Shown here one piece after another: positions 1 to 7,789 of a stretch of DNA of 64,000 nucleotides (position 1 is its first letter; each line of letters starts with the position of its first letter). The stretch comes from Rhodococcus rhodochrous (GTDB taxonomy: Bacteria > Actinomycetota > Actinomycetes > Mycobacteriales > Mycobacteriaceae), in NCBI RefSeq assembly GCF_014854695.1, contig NZ_CP027557.1:992001-1056000 (forward strand), given 5' to 3'. The notes under the pieces were generated by a model. That model was not told the DNA's origin, did not search any database, and saw only the letters and a list, made by a program, of their open reading frames with translations. The position numbers were made by a program, and so were the translations under genes.

Positions 1-19
1 GGGCCTTCACCTCGAACAT
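1..19 (-). CDS. Start of an unidentified CDS, cut by the left edge
   Basis: An ATG lies at 19 on the minus strand, preceded by a good ribosome binding site (GAAAGGG, about 5 nt spacing), 26 nt after the stop of the extradiol dioxygenase gene. Only six codons (MFEVKA) are inside the window, so the product cannot be named. Spacing and orientation suggest it is the next gene of the same catabolic operon. Confidence 0.5.
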
Positions 20-45
20 GGGATCCCTTTCGATCGGAGAGTATG

Positions 46-951
46 TCAGTCGACGTCGGCTGCGGGGAGCAGCGATAGCTGTGTCTCGCCTCGCCGATGT
101 CCCCAGTAATGGGCGTCCTCGTACCGTGCGGGGCGCCAGTCGTCGTCCACGAGAAGACCTCCGGTGCCGAACTCCAGGCCGAAGCCCGACGGCGTGCGCA
201 CGTAGAACGAGAGCATCTCGTCGTTGGTGTGCTTACCGAACGTCGTGATGAGGGAGGCCTCCCCGTCGAGAACCTTGTCGTACGCGCGTCCGACGGCGTC
301 GAGATCGGACACCTCGAGCATCATGTGCCCGACACCCGGTTCGACGCCGTCGATCTCGGCGAAGGCGAACGAGTGGTGGCGCGCGTTGCAGTGGAAGAAC
401 AGCAGATCAGCCTGTCGCTTCGGGGAATTCACCAGATCGGTGAACTTCATCCCCAATACGTCGACGTACAGCTTCCAGTACGCTTCGCGGTCGCTCACGA
501 CCTGCAGGACGTGCCCGAGTCCGTGCTCGCCGGCGACGAAGGTGTTGCCGACGGGAGAAGCGAAGCGTTCCAACGATTCCGTGAGACCGTAGTAGAGCTC
601 GATGGAGGCGAGTCCATCGGGATCCGCGAACGAGACCAGTTCGATGACGCCGCGTTCGGCGGCCTTCTCGGGTGTCTCCCGTCGCGTGGGATGGCCGGCT
701 GCGTCCAGTCGTTCCTGCAGTGCCCGCAACTCGGCCGGACCCGAGACCTCCCAGCCGATCACAGCGATGCGGTCGCGATCGGCACGGCGCACCTCGACCC
801 GGTAGAGCTTCTCGTCGACACGGAAACGCACCACATCATCGGACTCGTCGGCGATCTGCATGCCGCAGAGAAACGTTCCGAAACGCTTCCACTGCTCGAA
901 CTGCGTCGTCTCGATGACGAGGTAACCCAGTGCCTTCACGCTCGGGTCCAT
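46..951 (-). CDS. Type I extradiol dioxygenase (2,3-dihydroxybiphenyl dioxygenase / HsaC-like)
   Basis: Fe(II)-dependent ring-cleavage enzyme that opens a catechol next to its hydroxyls (meta cleavage). The 301-residue protein has the two-domain vicinal-oxygen-chelate fold expected of BphC/HsaC. The metal ligands are visible as H147 (GLGH), H209 (GVGH) and E260 (FGLEFG). The acid/base residues H193, H241 and Y250 sit almost exactly at the BphC positions. The ATG at 951 is chosen because AGGAGG precedes it with 8 nt spacing; the reading frame stays open upstream but without a better start. Divergent from the C-C hydrolase gene, with which it would form consecutive pathway steps. The natural catechol substrate cannot be told from sequence; a steroid, biphenyl or alkylcatechol substrate is possible. 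Confidence 0.92.
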   Translation of the reverse strand: MDPSVKALGYLVIETTQFEQWKRFGTFLCGMQIADESDDVVRFRVDEKLYRVEVRRADRDRIAVIGWEVSGPAELRALQERLDAAGHPTRRETPEKAAERGVIELVSFADPDGLASIELYYGLTESLERFASPVGNTFVAGEHGLGHVLQVVSDREAYWKLYVDVLGMKFTDLVNSPKRQADLLFFHCNARHHSFAFAEIDGVEPGVGHMMLEVSDLDAVGRAYDKVLDGEASLITTFGKHTNDEMLSFYVRTPSGFGLEFGTGGLLVDDDWRPARYEDAHYWGHRRGETQLSLLPAADVD

Positions 952-1100
952 GATGGTTTCCTCCTGGATGATGGTGCCGGCCCGGTCGCAGCCGGGCATC
1001 GGCGTGACGTCCCGGGAAGGGGCCGTGGGTCGGTCGGTGCGTTCCCTGCTCCGACCGGGACTGTGACCATCGTGGAGCGGGTCACGTCGGGGCGCCAGAG

Positions 1101-1125
1101 TGATGTTCCAAAGCCTGAAACTTCG
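1101..1125. promoter_or_regulatory. Candidate IclR operator, site A (weaker copy)
   Basis: TTCCAA, six bases, then GAAACTTCG at 1107-1125 resembles the stronger palindrome 30 bp to the right. It lies in the divergent intergenic region between the extradiol dioxygenase and hydrolase genes. The assignment is inference from similarity to sites at 1139 and 3128. Confidence 0.4.
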
Positions 1126-1138
1126 ATGTGACCGGGAT

Positions 1139-1162
1139 TTCGTTCCAACTCTCGGAAACGAA
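1139..1162. promoter_or_regulatory. Candidate IclR operator, site B (24-bp inverted repeat)
   Basis: TTCGTT at 1139-1144 and AACGAA at 1157-1162 form an inverted repeat around a 12-bp centre containing CCAACTCTCGG. The site sits between the divergently transcribed dioxygenase (start 951) and hydrolase (start 1236). A near copy of the core, CCAACTCTTGAAACGAAGG, recurs at 3128-3146 in front of the flavin reductase gene. Sharing between promoters of the same cluster, plus an IclR gene between them, makes this a likely operator. Confidence 0.55.
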
Positions 1163-1235
1163 GGATGGCGCAGGGGTGGCACGGTCCGGCACGCTGCGGC
1201 CCATCAGCACTGTCTGCGGATCCGAGGAGGAGCCC

Positions 1236-2069
1236 ATGATTCCGTTCACCGAGGAAGCGACCGCCAAGGTTGTGGACACACCCAGCGGCAAGATCCGCTA
1301 CCACGAATACGGGGAGGGTCATCCGGTCGTCTTCCTCCACGGCTCAGGTCCCGGTGCCACCGGGTGGAGCAATTTCGCGGCCAACATGAAAGCGCTCGGC
1401 ACCGAATACCGGTGCCTCGCGGTCGATATGCCCGGCTGGGGCGGTTCTGCTCCGGTCACACCCGCCGAGCGGGTCCATCACCGCACCGCGGTCGAACTCC
1501 TCGACGCCCTGCAGATCGACGCCGCGGCCTTCATCGGCAACTCCATGGGAGGCGCGACCTGCCTGAAGGTCGCCGCCAGCGCACCCGAACGCGTCACTCA
1601 TCTCGTGACCATGGGAGCGGGTGCCGGTGGGGCCAAGTTCTTCGGAGCCGCCGACGGCCCCACCGAGGGCCTGAAAGTGCTGCAGCGCGCGTACCGGGAC
1701 CCGTCGCCCGAAACGATGCGGGAACTCGTCGAGATCATGACCTTCGATCCTGCGTTCGCTACCGACGCCCTCGCGGAGGAGCGCTCCCGGAACGCCACCG
1801 CTAATCCGGAGCACCTGGCCAACTTCATCTCGGGCATCGGCAAGGACCGTCCGCACCGGGCCACCGATGCCGAACTGGCCGCAATCTCGGTGCCGACCAT
1901 GATCATCCACGGTCGTGACGACCGGGTCGTGCACTTCGAGAACGGTCTGAAGCTGTGCACGCTCATTCCGAACTCCCGGCTGGTCCTGCTCAACCGGTGC
2001 GGCCACTGGGCCCAGCTCGAACACGCCGACGAGTTCAACGGGCTGGTCGCGAACTTCCTGAAGTCCTGA
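1236..2069 (+). CDS. Meta-cleavage product hydrolase (MhpC/BphD/HsaD-like alpha/beta hydrolase)
   Basis: Hydrolyses the C-C bond of the 2-hydroxy-6-oxo-dienoate made by an extradiol dioxygenase. The 277-residue protein shows the family's oxyanion-hole sequence HGSGPGATGWSNF (35-47), nucleophile elbow GNSMGG with S103, acid D229 (GRDDRV) and H257 in CGHWAQLE, all typical of MCP hydrolases. ATG at 1236 follows GAGGAGGAG. Divergent from the dioxygenase gene, so the two probably act in sequence. Transcription likely ends at the hairpin at 2090-2129. Confidence 0.93.
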   Translation: MIPFTEEATAKVVDTPSGKIRYHEYGEGHPVVFLHGSGPGATGWSNFAANMKALGTEYRCLAVDMPGWGGSAPVTPAERVHHRTAVELLDALQIDAAAFIGNSMGGATCLKVAASAPERVTHLVTMGAGAGGAKFFGAADGPTEGLKVLQRAYRDPSPETMRELVEIMTFDPAFATDALAEERSRNATANPEHLANFISGIGKDRPHRATDAELAAISVPTMIIHGRDDRVVHFENGLKLCTLIPNSRLVLLNRCGHWAQLEHADEFNGLVANFLKS

Positions 2070-2089
2070 CCGGACCGGTACCCCGGCAT

Positions 2090-2129
2090 AGCTCGTAGCC
2101 GACGGCCCAGCGGCCGCCGGCTACGAGCT
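2090..2129. terminator. Bidirectional terminator between hydrolase and iclR genes
   Basis: AGCTCGTAGCCG (2090-2101) pairs perfectly with its complement at 2118-2129 across a 16-nt loop. The right arm includes the last codon and stop of the convergent IclR gene. Confidence 0.75.
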
Positions 2130-3017
2130 TCTCCGCAGGTGGGGGCCGCCGTCCTCGCGCTCGACGTCGGCATTCATCTCCTCGGCCGAGACCAGCATGT
2201 TCGACAACATACGGGCGAACCGAACGACCCGTCGGGCCAGTTTCGCCTCGTCGAACGCCACGCTGCGCACCGAGACCGACAGTGCTCCGACGGGCCTCGT
2301 GCCCCGGGTGACGATCGCGCCCACACAGCTGACCCCGAGGACTGTCTCCTCGAGGTCGACGGTGTATCCCATCGGCCGGGTGCGCGCGAGTTGATCGACG
2401 AGCATCTGCGGAGCGGACTTCGAGTTCCGCGTCAACCGGATCAGCGGGGACGGGATCGCTGTCCGGCCCTCCTGGTCGATCTGCTCCGCCAGGAGGGCCT
2501 TCCCCAGGGCCGTGGTCGTCAGGGGCAACCGTGCCCCGATGCGGGTGGGCAGTGCCACCGAATCGGGGCCGTGGATCTTCTCCGCCACCAGGACGTCGTT
2601 GCCGCGCCGTACGCCGAAGCGCACGACTCCTCTTGTCTCCACGTACAACTCGGTCATGAGTGGTTTGGCGAGGGTGGGTGGGCCGTCGACGCGGCCGAGT
2701 ATGGAACTCTGCGCCAACTCGAAGATCTGCCAACTCGGCCGGTACTTGCGGCCGTCCCGTTCGAGCAGTCCGCTGGCGACGAGGTGTGAGAGCAGTCGGT
2801 AGGCGGTCGACTTCGGCAGTCCGTTCGCTTCGGCGACCTCGGTGACCCCGAGGGACGACAGCTGCCCGCGGAAGGAGTCGAGCACACTCAGCGCCTTCTC
2901 GACCGAGGTCATCTCCATCATGTCGAGGGGGAACTCTCGTGGATCGGGTGCCGGGACTCCCGGATCCGTGGGCTCTGCCGGTCCGGTACCCCACGGGTAC
3001 CTGGGGTTCTGCGACAT
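2121..3017 (-). CDS. IclR-family transcriptional regulator
   Basis: 298-residue regulator. A roughly 35-residue Pro-rich N-terminal tail precedes the winged helix (about 37-100; recognition region LPKSTAYRLLSHLV). The C-terminal IclR effector domain follows. The ATG at 3017 is chosen because GAAAGG precedes it by 6 nt. The gene lies between the hydrolase and the flavin-reductase fusion and probably controls both, plus the dioxygenase, through the repeated motif at 1101-1162 and 3128-3146. The effector is likely the aromatic substrate or an intermediate, which is inference. Confidence 0.9.
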   Translation of the reverse strand: MSQNPRYPWGTGPAEPTDPGVPAPDPREFPLDMMEMTSVEKALSVLDSFRGQLSSLGVTEVAEANGLPKSTAYRLLSHLVASGLLERDGRKYRPSWQIFELAQSSILGRVDGPPTLAKPLMTELYVETRGVVRFGVRRGNDVLVAEKIHGPDSVALPTRIGARLPLTTTALGKALLAEQIDQEGRTAIPSPLIRLTRNSKSAPQMLVDQLARTRPMGYTVDLEETVLGVSCVGAIVTRGTRPVGALSVSVRSVAFDEAKLARRVVRFARMLSNMLVSAEEMNADVEREDGGPHLRRSS

Positions 3018-3127
3018 CGTCGACCTTTCGTGCTGGAGAACCGACCCCCCACAGTGACGTTTCAGCGCGCACAAATATAAGCCACATCACACGGGGAATG
3101 AAAGAAATGCGACTTCTTCGGATTGTG

Positions 3128-3146
3128 CCAACTCTTGAAACGAAGG
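3128..3146. promoter_or_regulatory. Candidate IclR operator, site C
   Basis: CCAACTCTTGAAACGAAGG matches the core of site B except for one substitution and one missing base. It lies about 110 bp upstream of the IclR start and about 85 bp upstream of the flavin-reductase start, in the divergent promoter region. Confidence 0.5.
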
Positions 3147-3231
3147 GGTGGTGGGGGTCACACCAGCATACCTACTGTTGCGCAGCAGACCGCCGGCCGA
3201 TCGAGGGCCGGCAATCGACGAAGGGCTCGAT

Positions 3232-4440
3232 GTGTTCGAAGTGGATGACTTTCGCGAGGTGCTCGGACACCACCCCACAGGCGTCTCCCTGGTGACCGGG
3301 TTGTCCGAGGACGGCGAACCTGTGGGCATGGTCGTCGGTACGTTCAACTCGGTTTCCCTGGATCCGCCGATGGTGTCGTTCATGCCGATGCGGACCTCCT
3401 ACACCTGGTCGAATATGCGATCCGCCAAGCGTTTCTGCATCAACATCCTGGCGTCCGACCAGCAGGACCGATGCGGTGCGTTCATGCGAGCGCCTACCGA
3501 GGAACGGTTCGCGGACTGGCCGTGGACGCCGTCGCCGGGCGGTCTTCCCGTCCTGAGCGATGTGATCGCGTGGATCGAGTGCAGCACGGTGAACGAGATC
3601 GAAGCAGGCGACCACTGGATCGTTCTCGGCAGCGTCGAGTCGCTCGCCGTTTCCCGGCCCGTGCCGCCGTTGCTCTACTTCCAAGGGGGATACGGGCGTT
3701 TCGCCCCGAAATCCCTCGTGTTCATCCCTGATCGTGACATCCGATGCGGTGTTCAGGACGCCGAGCTCGCGCGACCGGTACTCGAACGTCTCGCAGGTGC
3801 GCACGACGCCGAATGTTCGAACGTCGTCACCATCGGCGACCAGGCGATGGCCGTGGTCGGTTCGGCCACCGGCAGGAACGTCGCGAACACCCGCCGGCTC
3901 GGCCTGCGCATGCCGCTGGTGCCACCGGTGGGAGATCTGTTCGCAGCCTTCAACGACGAGGTGTTCGCAGAGGCCTGGATCGACCGGCGCACCGACCGCA
4001 GCGAGGGGGCGGCGGACAAGCTCCGGGATCGCCTGGAACTCGTTCGATCACAGGGATGGTCGGCTTCGCTCACGGCGAGTGGGAACTACAGCGATCTTGC
4101 CCTGCACCGAGCGTTCAGCAACTTCACCCGTGGCAACTACACGCCGGCCGAGGAACGTAGAATCCTCACTGCCGTAGCGGAATCGGCAGAGTACTATTCT
4201 TCCGATCCGATCTCCCGCACCGCGCTCTACTCGGTGGGATCGATGGTCGTTCCCGTCCGCAACGAGGACGGAAGCCTACGTTCGGCTCTGCGTCTCGGTC
4301 AGCTCGACAAGTCGATGACCGGTTCCGAATTGTTCGACCTCGCACAGGAACTCGAGGACGCTGCCCGCGAGATCGAACTGCTGCTCCGCGGCGGTGAGGT
4401 CGTCGACCCGATGGTTCTGCAGCACCTCACCTCCTACTGA
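3232..4440 (+). CDS. Flavin reductase fused to an IclR-type effector domain
   Basis: A 402-residue two-domain protein. Residues about 1-165 are a flavin-reductase-like FMN-binding domain (HHPTGVSLVTG, FNSVSLDPP, CINILASDQ, YFQGGYG), of the kind that supplies reduced flavin to two-component monooxygenases. Residues about 175-400 resemble the ligand-binding domain of IclR regulators (LGLRMPL, then VGSMVVPVRNEDGSLRSALRLG), but no winged helix is present. GTG at 3232 is preferred because AAGGG precedes it and the conserved domain starts at once; an in-frame GTG at 3148 would add 28 unconserved residues. Divergent from iclR and 33 nt ahead of the transporter gene. The effector domain could sense the aromatic substrate and gate flavin reduction. 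The partner oxygenase is not in the window. Confidence 0.8.
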   Translation: MFEVDDFREVLGHHPTGVSLVTGLSEDGEPVGMVVGTFNSVSLDPPMVSFMPMRTSYTWSNMRSAKRFCINILASDQQDRCGAFMRAPTEERFADWPWTPSPGGLPVLSDVIAWIECSTVNEIEAGDHWIVLGSVESLAVSRPVPPLLYFQGGYGRFAPKSLVFIPDRDIRCGVQDAELARPVLERLAGAHDAECSNVVTIGDQAMAVVGSATGRNVANTRRLGLRMPLVPPVGDLFAAFNDEVFAEAWIDRRTDRSEGAADKLRDRLELVRSQGWSASLTASGNYSDLALHRAFSNFTRGNYTPAEERRILTAVAESAEYYSSDPISRTALYSVGSMVVPVRNEDGSLRSALRLGQLDKSMTGSELFDLAQELEDAAREIELLLRGGEVVDPMVLQHLTSY

Positions 4441-4473
4441 TCCTCTTCCGGTCTCCTCTGAACAAGGACAGAC

Positions 4474-5832
4474 ATGGGTACACAAATCTTCTCGATGCTG
4501 GTACTGGGTGCCATCATCGCCATCGGCACCTGGAAATCCATCCACATCGGTGTCCTTGCTCTCGTGGCAGCCTTCGGCGTCGGCACACTGATCGGTGGAC
4601 AAACGATCAAGGAGGTCATGGCGGGATTTCCCGTCGGCATTCTCGTGCTGCTGCTCGGCATCACGTACCTCTTCTCGATCGTCCGCGAGTCCGGGGTCAT
4701 CGACTGGATCGTGCAGCAGACCCTGCGCCTCGTCGGCGGGCGGGTCTTCGCGATCCCGTGGGTGTTCTTCCTTCTCGCAGCGCTGCTGGGATCCATGGGT
4801 TCGTCGCTGACCTCCTTGGCGCTGGCGCCCATCGCGATGATCTTCGCCGGTCGGCACCGGCTGCACCCGCTGCTGATGGCGCTGACGATCGTGCTCGGCG
4901 GCGGAGCGGGTGGGTTCGCGCCCACCTCCCTGTTCGGCATCATCACCAACGGCATCGCGGCCGACAACGGTATCGAGCCGCAGCCCTGGGCGCTGTTCGC
5001 CGCCGGCTTCGGCATCAACGCCGTGCTCTTCACCCTGGCCTTCGTCGCCCTCGCACTGCGGAACCGTCCGACGGAGACGAACCCGTCCGACGGCGGGCCG
5101 GGAACTTCGGGTGCGCCTGTTCCGGTGGACGGGTCGCCTGAGGGCACGCGATCGGAGCACGGTGACGGGGCGACGGCCACCGCCACCGCGGTGGCCGTCG
5201 ACGACTCGCCGGCGACAGCCGCGCTCTCCCGTTACCAGCTCCTGTGCCTGGCCGCCGTTGCGGCATTGATGACCCTGGTCATCGTGTTCATGTTCCTGGA
5301 CATCGAATCCGACGTGGGTGTGCTCGCACTGGCACTCGCACTGGTGATCTCGGTGCTCTATCCCAGCCGCACACGTGAAGCGGTCAAGGGCGTGGACTGG
5401 TCGACGATCCTCCTCGTGGGAGGCATTCTCACCTACGTCGGCGTGATGCAGAAGATGGGGACCGTCGAGCTTCTCGGTCACGCCGCCGAATCGATCGGAT
5501 CGCCCTTCCTCGCCGCGTTCGCGCTCTGCTTCGTCGCGGCACTCGTCTCCGCCTTCGCCTCGACGACCGGAATCCTGGGTGCGTTGATCCCTCTGGCGGT
5601 CCCCGTCATCGCAATCGGCGGACTGCCCGGCTTCGGCCTGATCATGGCGATCGCCATCTCGTCCAACCTGGTCGACAGCACGCCTTTCTCGTCGCCGGGC
5701 GCGACGTGCATTGCGAACGCACAGGCGAAGGATCGTTCGAGGCTCACCAAGCTGATGCTGGCCTGGGGATTCTCGATGATCATCCTCGGACCGATCATCA
5801 CCATCGCGGTATTGGTCGTCCCGGGCATGTGA
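4474..5832 (+). CDS. MatC/SLC13-type carboxylate permease
   Basis: 452-residue integral membrane carrier with about 11-12 hydrophobic segments in two halves. The halves are separated by a Pro/Thr/Ala-rich hydrophilic loop at about 200-250 (encoded near 5075-5220). The N-terminal half resembles the MatC dicarboxylate-carrier domain; the second half carries the repeated SFAS/SSPG-type small-residue turns seen in the ArsB/NhaD/SLC13 group. The start has AAGGA 6 nt upstream. It follows the flavin-reductase fusion by 33 nt and is probably co-transcribed, suggesting uptake of the aromatic or carboxylic substrate of the cluster. The substrate is inferred only from context. Confidence 0.8.
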   Translation: MGTQIFSMLVLGAIIAIGTWKSIHIGVLALVAAFGVGTLIGGQTIKEVMAGFPVGILVLLLGITYLFSIVRESGVIDWIVQQTLRLVGGRVFAIPWVFFLLAALLGSMGSSLTSLALAPIAMIFAGRHRLHPLLMALTIVLGGGAGGFAPTSLFGIITNGIAADNGIEPQPWALFAAGFGINAVLFTLAFVALALRNRPTETNPSDGGPGTSGAPVPVDGSPEGTRSEHGDGATATATAVAVDDSPATAALSRYQLLCLAAVAALMTLVIVFMFLDIESDVGVLALALALVISVLYPSRTREAVKGVDWSTILLVGGILTYVGVMQKMGTVELLGHAAESIGSPFLAAFALCFVAALVSAFASTTGILGALIPLAVPVIAIGGLPGFGLIMAIAISSNLVDSTPFSSPGATCIANAQAKDRSRLTKLMLAWGFSMIILGPIITIAVLVVPGM

Positions 5833-5850
5833 CGACAAGTCGCACACGAG

Positions 5851-5888
5851 AACGGATACGGCCCTCGAATGCGAGGGCCGTATCCGTT
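5851..5888. terminator. Strong intrinsic terminator
   Basis: A 17-bp perfect stem, AACGGATACGGCCCTCG (5851-5867) with its complement at 5872-5888, and a 4-nt loop. It ends the transporter operon and lies directly against the stop of the convergent PPOX gene, so it may serve both directions. Confidence 0.88.
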
Positions 5889-5891
5889 CCT

Positions 5892-6353
5892 TCACGCCAG
5901 TTCGGGCGGGAAGCCTCCCGTGGCCACCGGACCCCAGCGGGTCGGGGTGATCCGGATCAGCGACTTGCCCTGATCGCGCATGGCCTGCCGGTACTCGTCC
6001 CAGTCCGAATGCTCACCGGCTATGTTGCGGAAGTACTCGACGAACGGTTCGACGTCGTCGTGGGCATCGATCACCTCCGCGGTTCCGTCGACCTGCACCC
6101 ACGCGTCGTTCCAGTCGTCGGACAGCACGACGACACCGACCTCGGGCCGGCTACGGGCGTTGCGGGTCTTGGCGCGCCGGGGATAGGTCGCGATCACGAT
6201 GCGTCCGCTGTCGTCGACGCCGCCGGTGACAGGGGAGGCCTGCGGTGTGCCGTCGTCGCGCTGCGTCATGAGGATCATCCGGTGCCGGGGCCGGACGAAA
6301 TCCAGCAGTTCCTGCAGGCCGACTGCGGTGTTGGTGGCGATCTTGCGGGCCAT
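5892..6353 (-). CDS. PPOX-class F420/FMN-dependent oxidoreductase
   Basis: 153-residue split-barrel protein of the pyridoxamine-phosphate-oxidase-like family. Features seen are the N-terminal RHRMILMTQRDDGTPQASPV strand pair, the central RRAKTRNARSRPEVGVVVL cofactor-binding stretch and a C-terminal TPTRWG. Members of this actinobacterial subgroup bind F420 or FMN and reduce small electrophiles; the substrate here is unknown. The SRPBCC gene starts upstream (6781 to 6377) with only 23 nt between them, so the pair is probably one operon. Confidence 0.85.
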   Translation of the reverse strand: MARKIATNTAVGLQELLDFVRPRHRMILMTQRDDGTPQASPVTGGVDDSGRIVIATYPRRAKTRNARSRPEVGVVVLSDDWNDAWVQVDGTAEVIDAHDDVEPFVEYFRNIAGEHSDWDEYRQAMRDQGKSLIRITPTRWGPVATGGFPPELA

Positions 6354-6376
6354 TCACGTTCTCCTGTTCCGAAGGG

Positions 6377-6781
6377 TCACGACTCGAGGAGTGCCGCGAG
6401 TCGCGCGAGGTCCTCTTCCACCATGCGCGTGTCGCGGTCGAACTCGTCGTCGGTCAACTCGATCTGCCGGACGGTGAAGACGATCTCGGCACCGTCCGGA
6501 TGGGGGAGTACCCGCATCGGGTTGTACACCGTCGTCCCCGACGGCAGTGTCACCTCGTGGTCGAGCACCCCGTGGTCGTTGGTGCCGACGAACCGGACGG
6601 TGACCTTGCCCATCGGGGACTCCGCGACGAGGGTGTCGCCGACCCGCCGCACCTCGCTCCGCGCCAGACCGGCCGCCCACTTCGGCAGGTTGTCGGGATC
6701 CGCGGCGAACTCGTAGACTCGGCGCGGTGGGCATCGGACGACCCGAGCGACATGGCGGCTGCGGACGACGTGCGTGCTCAT
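6377..6781 (-). CDS. SRPBCC-fold (polyketide cyclase/START-like) protein
   Basis: 134-residue small protein with the helix-grip signature: an N-terminal strand, then PPRRVYEFAADPDNLPKWAAG, a central beta sheet, and a C-terminal helix with acidic residues (RMVEEDLARLAALLES). Such proteins bind hydrophobic ligands; no specific ligand can be assigned. ATG at 6781 is the start closest to the conserved domain. It is upstream of, and probably co-transcribed with, the PPOX gene. Confidence 0.8.
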   Translation of the reverse strand: MSTHVVRSRHVARVVRCPPRRVYEFAADPDNLPKWAAGLARSEVRRVGDTLVAESPMGKVTVRFVGTNDHGVLDHEVTLPSGTTVYNPMRVLPHPDGAEIVFTVRQIELTDDEFDRDTRMVEEDLARLAALLES

Positions 6782-6943
6782 GCTCGCCACATTAGAAGTT
6801 CGAGAGTTCGATCGCCCCCGGAAATCGGCTTCCCGTTTGCCGCACGCACACCGGTTGCCGAGGCGCACACTGGAAGTGTTCGAACCATCCGAAGGAGCCC
6901 GGGAGCCTGCGTCGGGCACTTCTCCCGTGAAGGAAGCCGGCGG

Positions 6944-7555
6944 ATGTCGTACACCGAAGACGACCCCAACGAAATCGCGGTCCCCGTTCACAGAGGCGCC
7001 CACATCGCCGATCCCGGACCCTTGGGTCTGGCAGCCTTCGCCCTCACGACGTTCATCCTGTCCTGCGCCAACGCCGGGTTCATCTCGGTGGAGGCGGAAG
7101 CCGCCGTCTTCGGGGTGGCATTGTTCTACGGCGGCCTCACACAGCTCGCCGCCGGAATGTGGGAGTTCCTGAAGGGCAACGTCTTCGGGGCGACGGCGTT
7201 CAGCTCGTACGGGGCGTTCTGGCTGAGCTTCTGGTATCTGGTCACTTACACCGCCGAGGAGATGGGTGCCGAGCGGCACGTCGGGGTGGGCATCTTCCTG
7301 CTGGCCTGGACCATCTTCACCGTCTACATGTGGTTCGCCAGTACCCGGATCAGCGCAGCCCTCTTCGTCACCTTCTCGGTGCTCCTCGCCGCCTTCGTCT
7401 TCCTCACCCTCGGAGCGCTGCTGGAGCAGACCGGTCTGACGAGGGTCGGTGGCTATTTCGGACTCGCCGCTGCCGCCGGTGCCTGGTACACCTCCGCTGC
7501 CGGAGTGCTGAGCACGACCTTCGGGCGTATCGTCCTGCCCACGGGCCCACGCTGA
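6944..7555 (+). CDS. GPR1/FUN34/YaaH-family (SatP-like) acetate transporter
   Basis: 203-residue membrane protein with six predicted hydrophobic helices. It has the family's start motif in the form DPGPLGLAAFALTTFILS (NPAPLGL in most members) and the GLTQLAAGMWEFLKGNVFGATAFSSYGAFW block. The family carries acetate or succinate with protons. ATG at 6944 is preceded by GAAGGAAG. No operon partner; the neighbouring SRPBCC gene is divergent. Confidence 0.88.
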   Translation: MSYTEDDPNEIAVPVHRGAHIADPGPLGLAAFALTTFILSCANAGFISVEAEAAVFGVALFYGGLTQLAAGMWEFLKGNVFGATAFSSYGAFWLSFWYLVTYTAEEMGAERHVGVGIFLLAWTIFTVYMWFASTRISAALFVTFSVLLAAFVFLTLGALLEQTGLTRVGGYFGLAAAAGAWYTSAAGVLSTTFGRIVLPTGPR

Positions 7556-7589
7556 CGAGGCACCTCTTCGTCCCCACACCGGGGGTGGT

Positions 7590-7620
7590 TTGACAGGCGC
7601 ATCGGCCGTCCTGGTACAGT
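7590..7620 (+). promoter_or_regulatory. Promoter of the aroG leader transcript
   Basis: TTGACA at 7590-7595 and TACAGT at 7615-7620 (19-bp spacer). The -10 element ends 8 nt before the leader-peptide ATG at 7629, so the transcript would start at or within a base or two of the start codon, giving a leaderless leader peptide. Confidence 0.65.
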
Positions 7621-7628
7621 CCGAAGCT

Positions 7629-7697
7629 ATGCAGCGTGCATATTTCTGGTTTAGCAGGCCGGCCCGGGGTGGGTCGGTCGGCGTGACCACGCGCTGA
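7629..7697 (+). CDS. aroG leader peptide with a Tyr-Phe-Trp-Phe run
   Basis: A 22-residue ORF beginning MQRAYFWFSRPARG and ending TTR. Four aromatic residues (Y5, F6, W7, F8) stand in a row, covering all three end products of the aromatic pathway. It lies 92 nt upstream of the DAHP synthase start and is followed by a 12-bp hairpin. This layout fits transcription attenuation by ribosome stalling on scarce aromatic tRNAs. No upstream ribosome binding site is seen; the -10 box directly in front implies leaderless translation. Leader-peptide control of a DAHP synthase gene is known from Corynebacterium glutamicum, with a Phe-rich peptide; assignment here is by analogy. Confidence 0.75.
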   Translation: MQRAYFWFSRPARGGSVGVTTR

Positions 7698-7705
7698 CTT
7701 CTTCA

Positions 7706-7736
7706 CCTACGAGCCGGATCCAGACCGGCTCGTAGG
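7706..7736 (+). terminator. Attenuator hairpin in the aroG leader
   Basis: CCTACGAGCCGG (7706-7717) pairs perfectly with 7725-7736 around a 7-nt loop, 8 nt after the leader-peptide stop and 53 nt before aroG. There is no U tract, which is usual for actinobacterial terminators. Confidence 0.65.
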
Positions 7737-7789
7737 AATCTCAGGTTCTCTCGGGTCGGAATCCGAACCACCGAGAACAGGAACCATCG

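Noticed and set aside
3148-3231. GTG at 3148 as start of the flavin reductase fusion
   Set aside because: The added 28 residues are unconserved-looking, the site overlaps the operator region, and the ribosome-site spacing is too short compared with that at 3232.
4276-5895. A 539-codon open frame on the minus strand opposite the MatC-type transporter
   Set aside because: Its product is a low-complexity Arg/Asp/Glu/His-rich string, the usual mirror of a GC-rich membrane-protein gene. The plus strand has a clear transporter with ribosome site.
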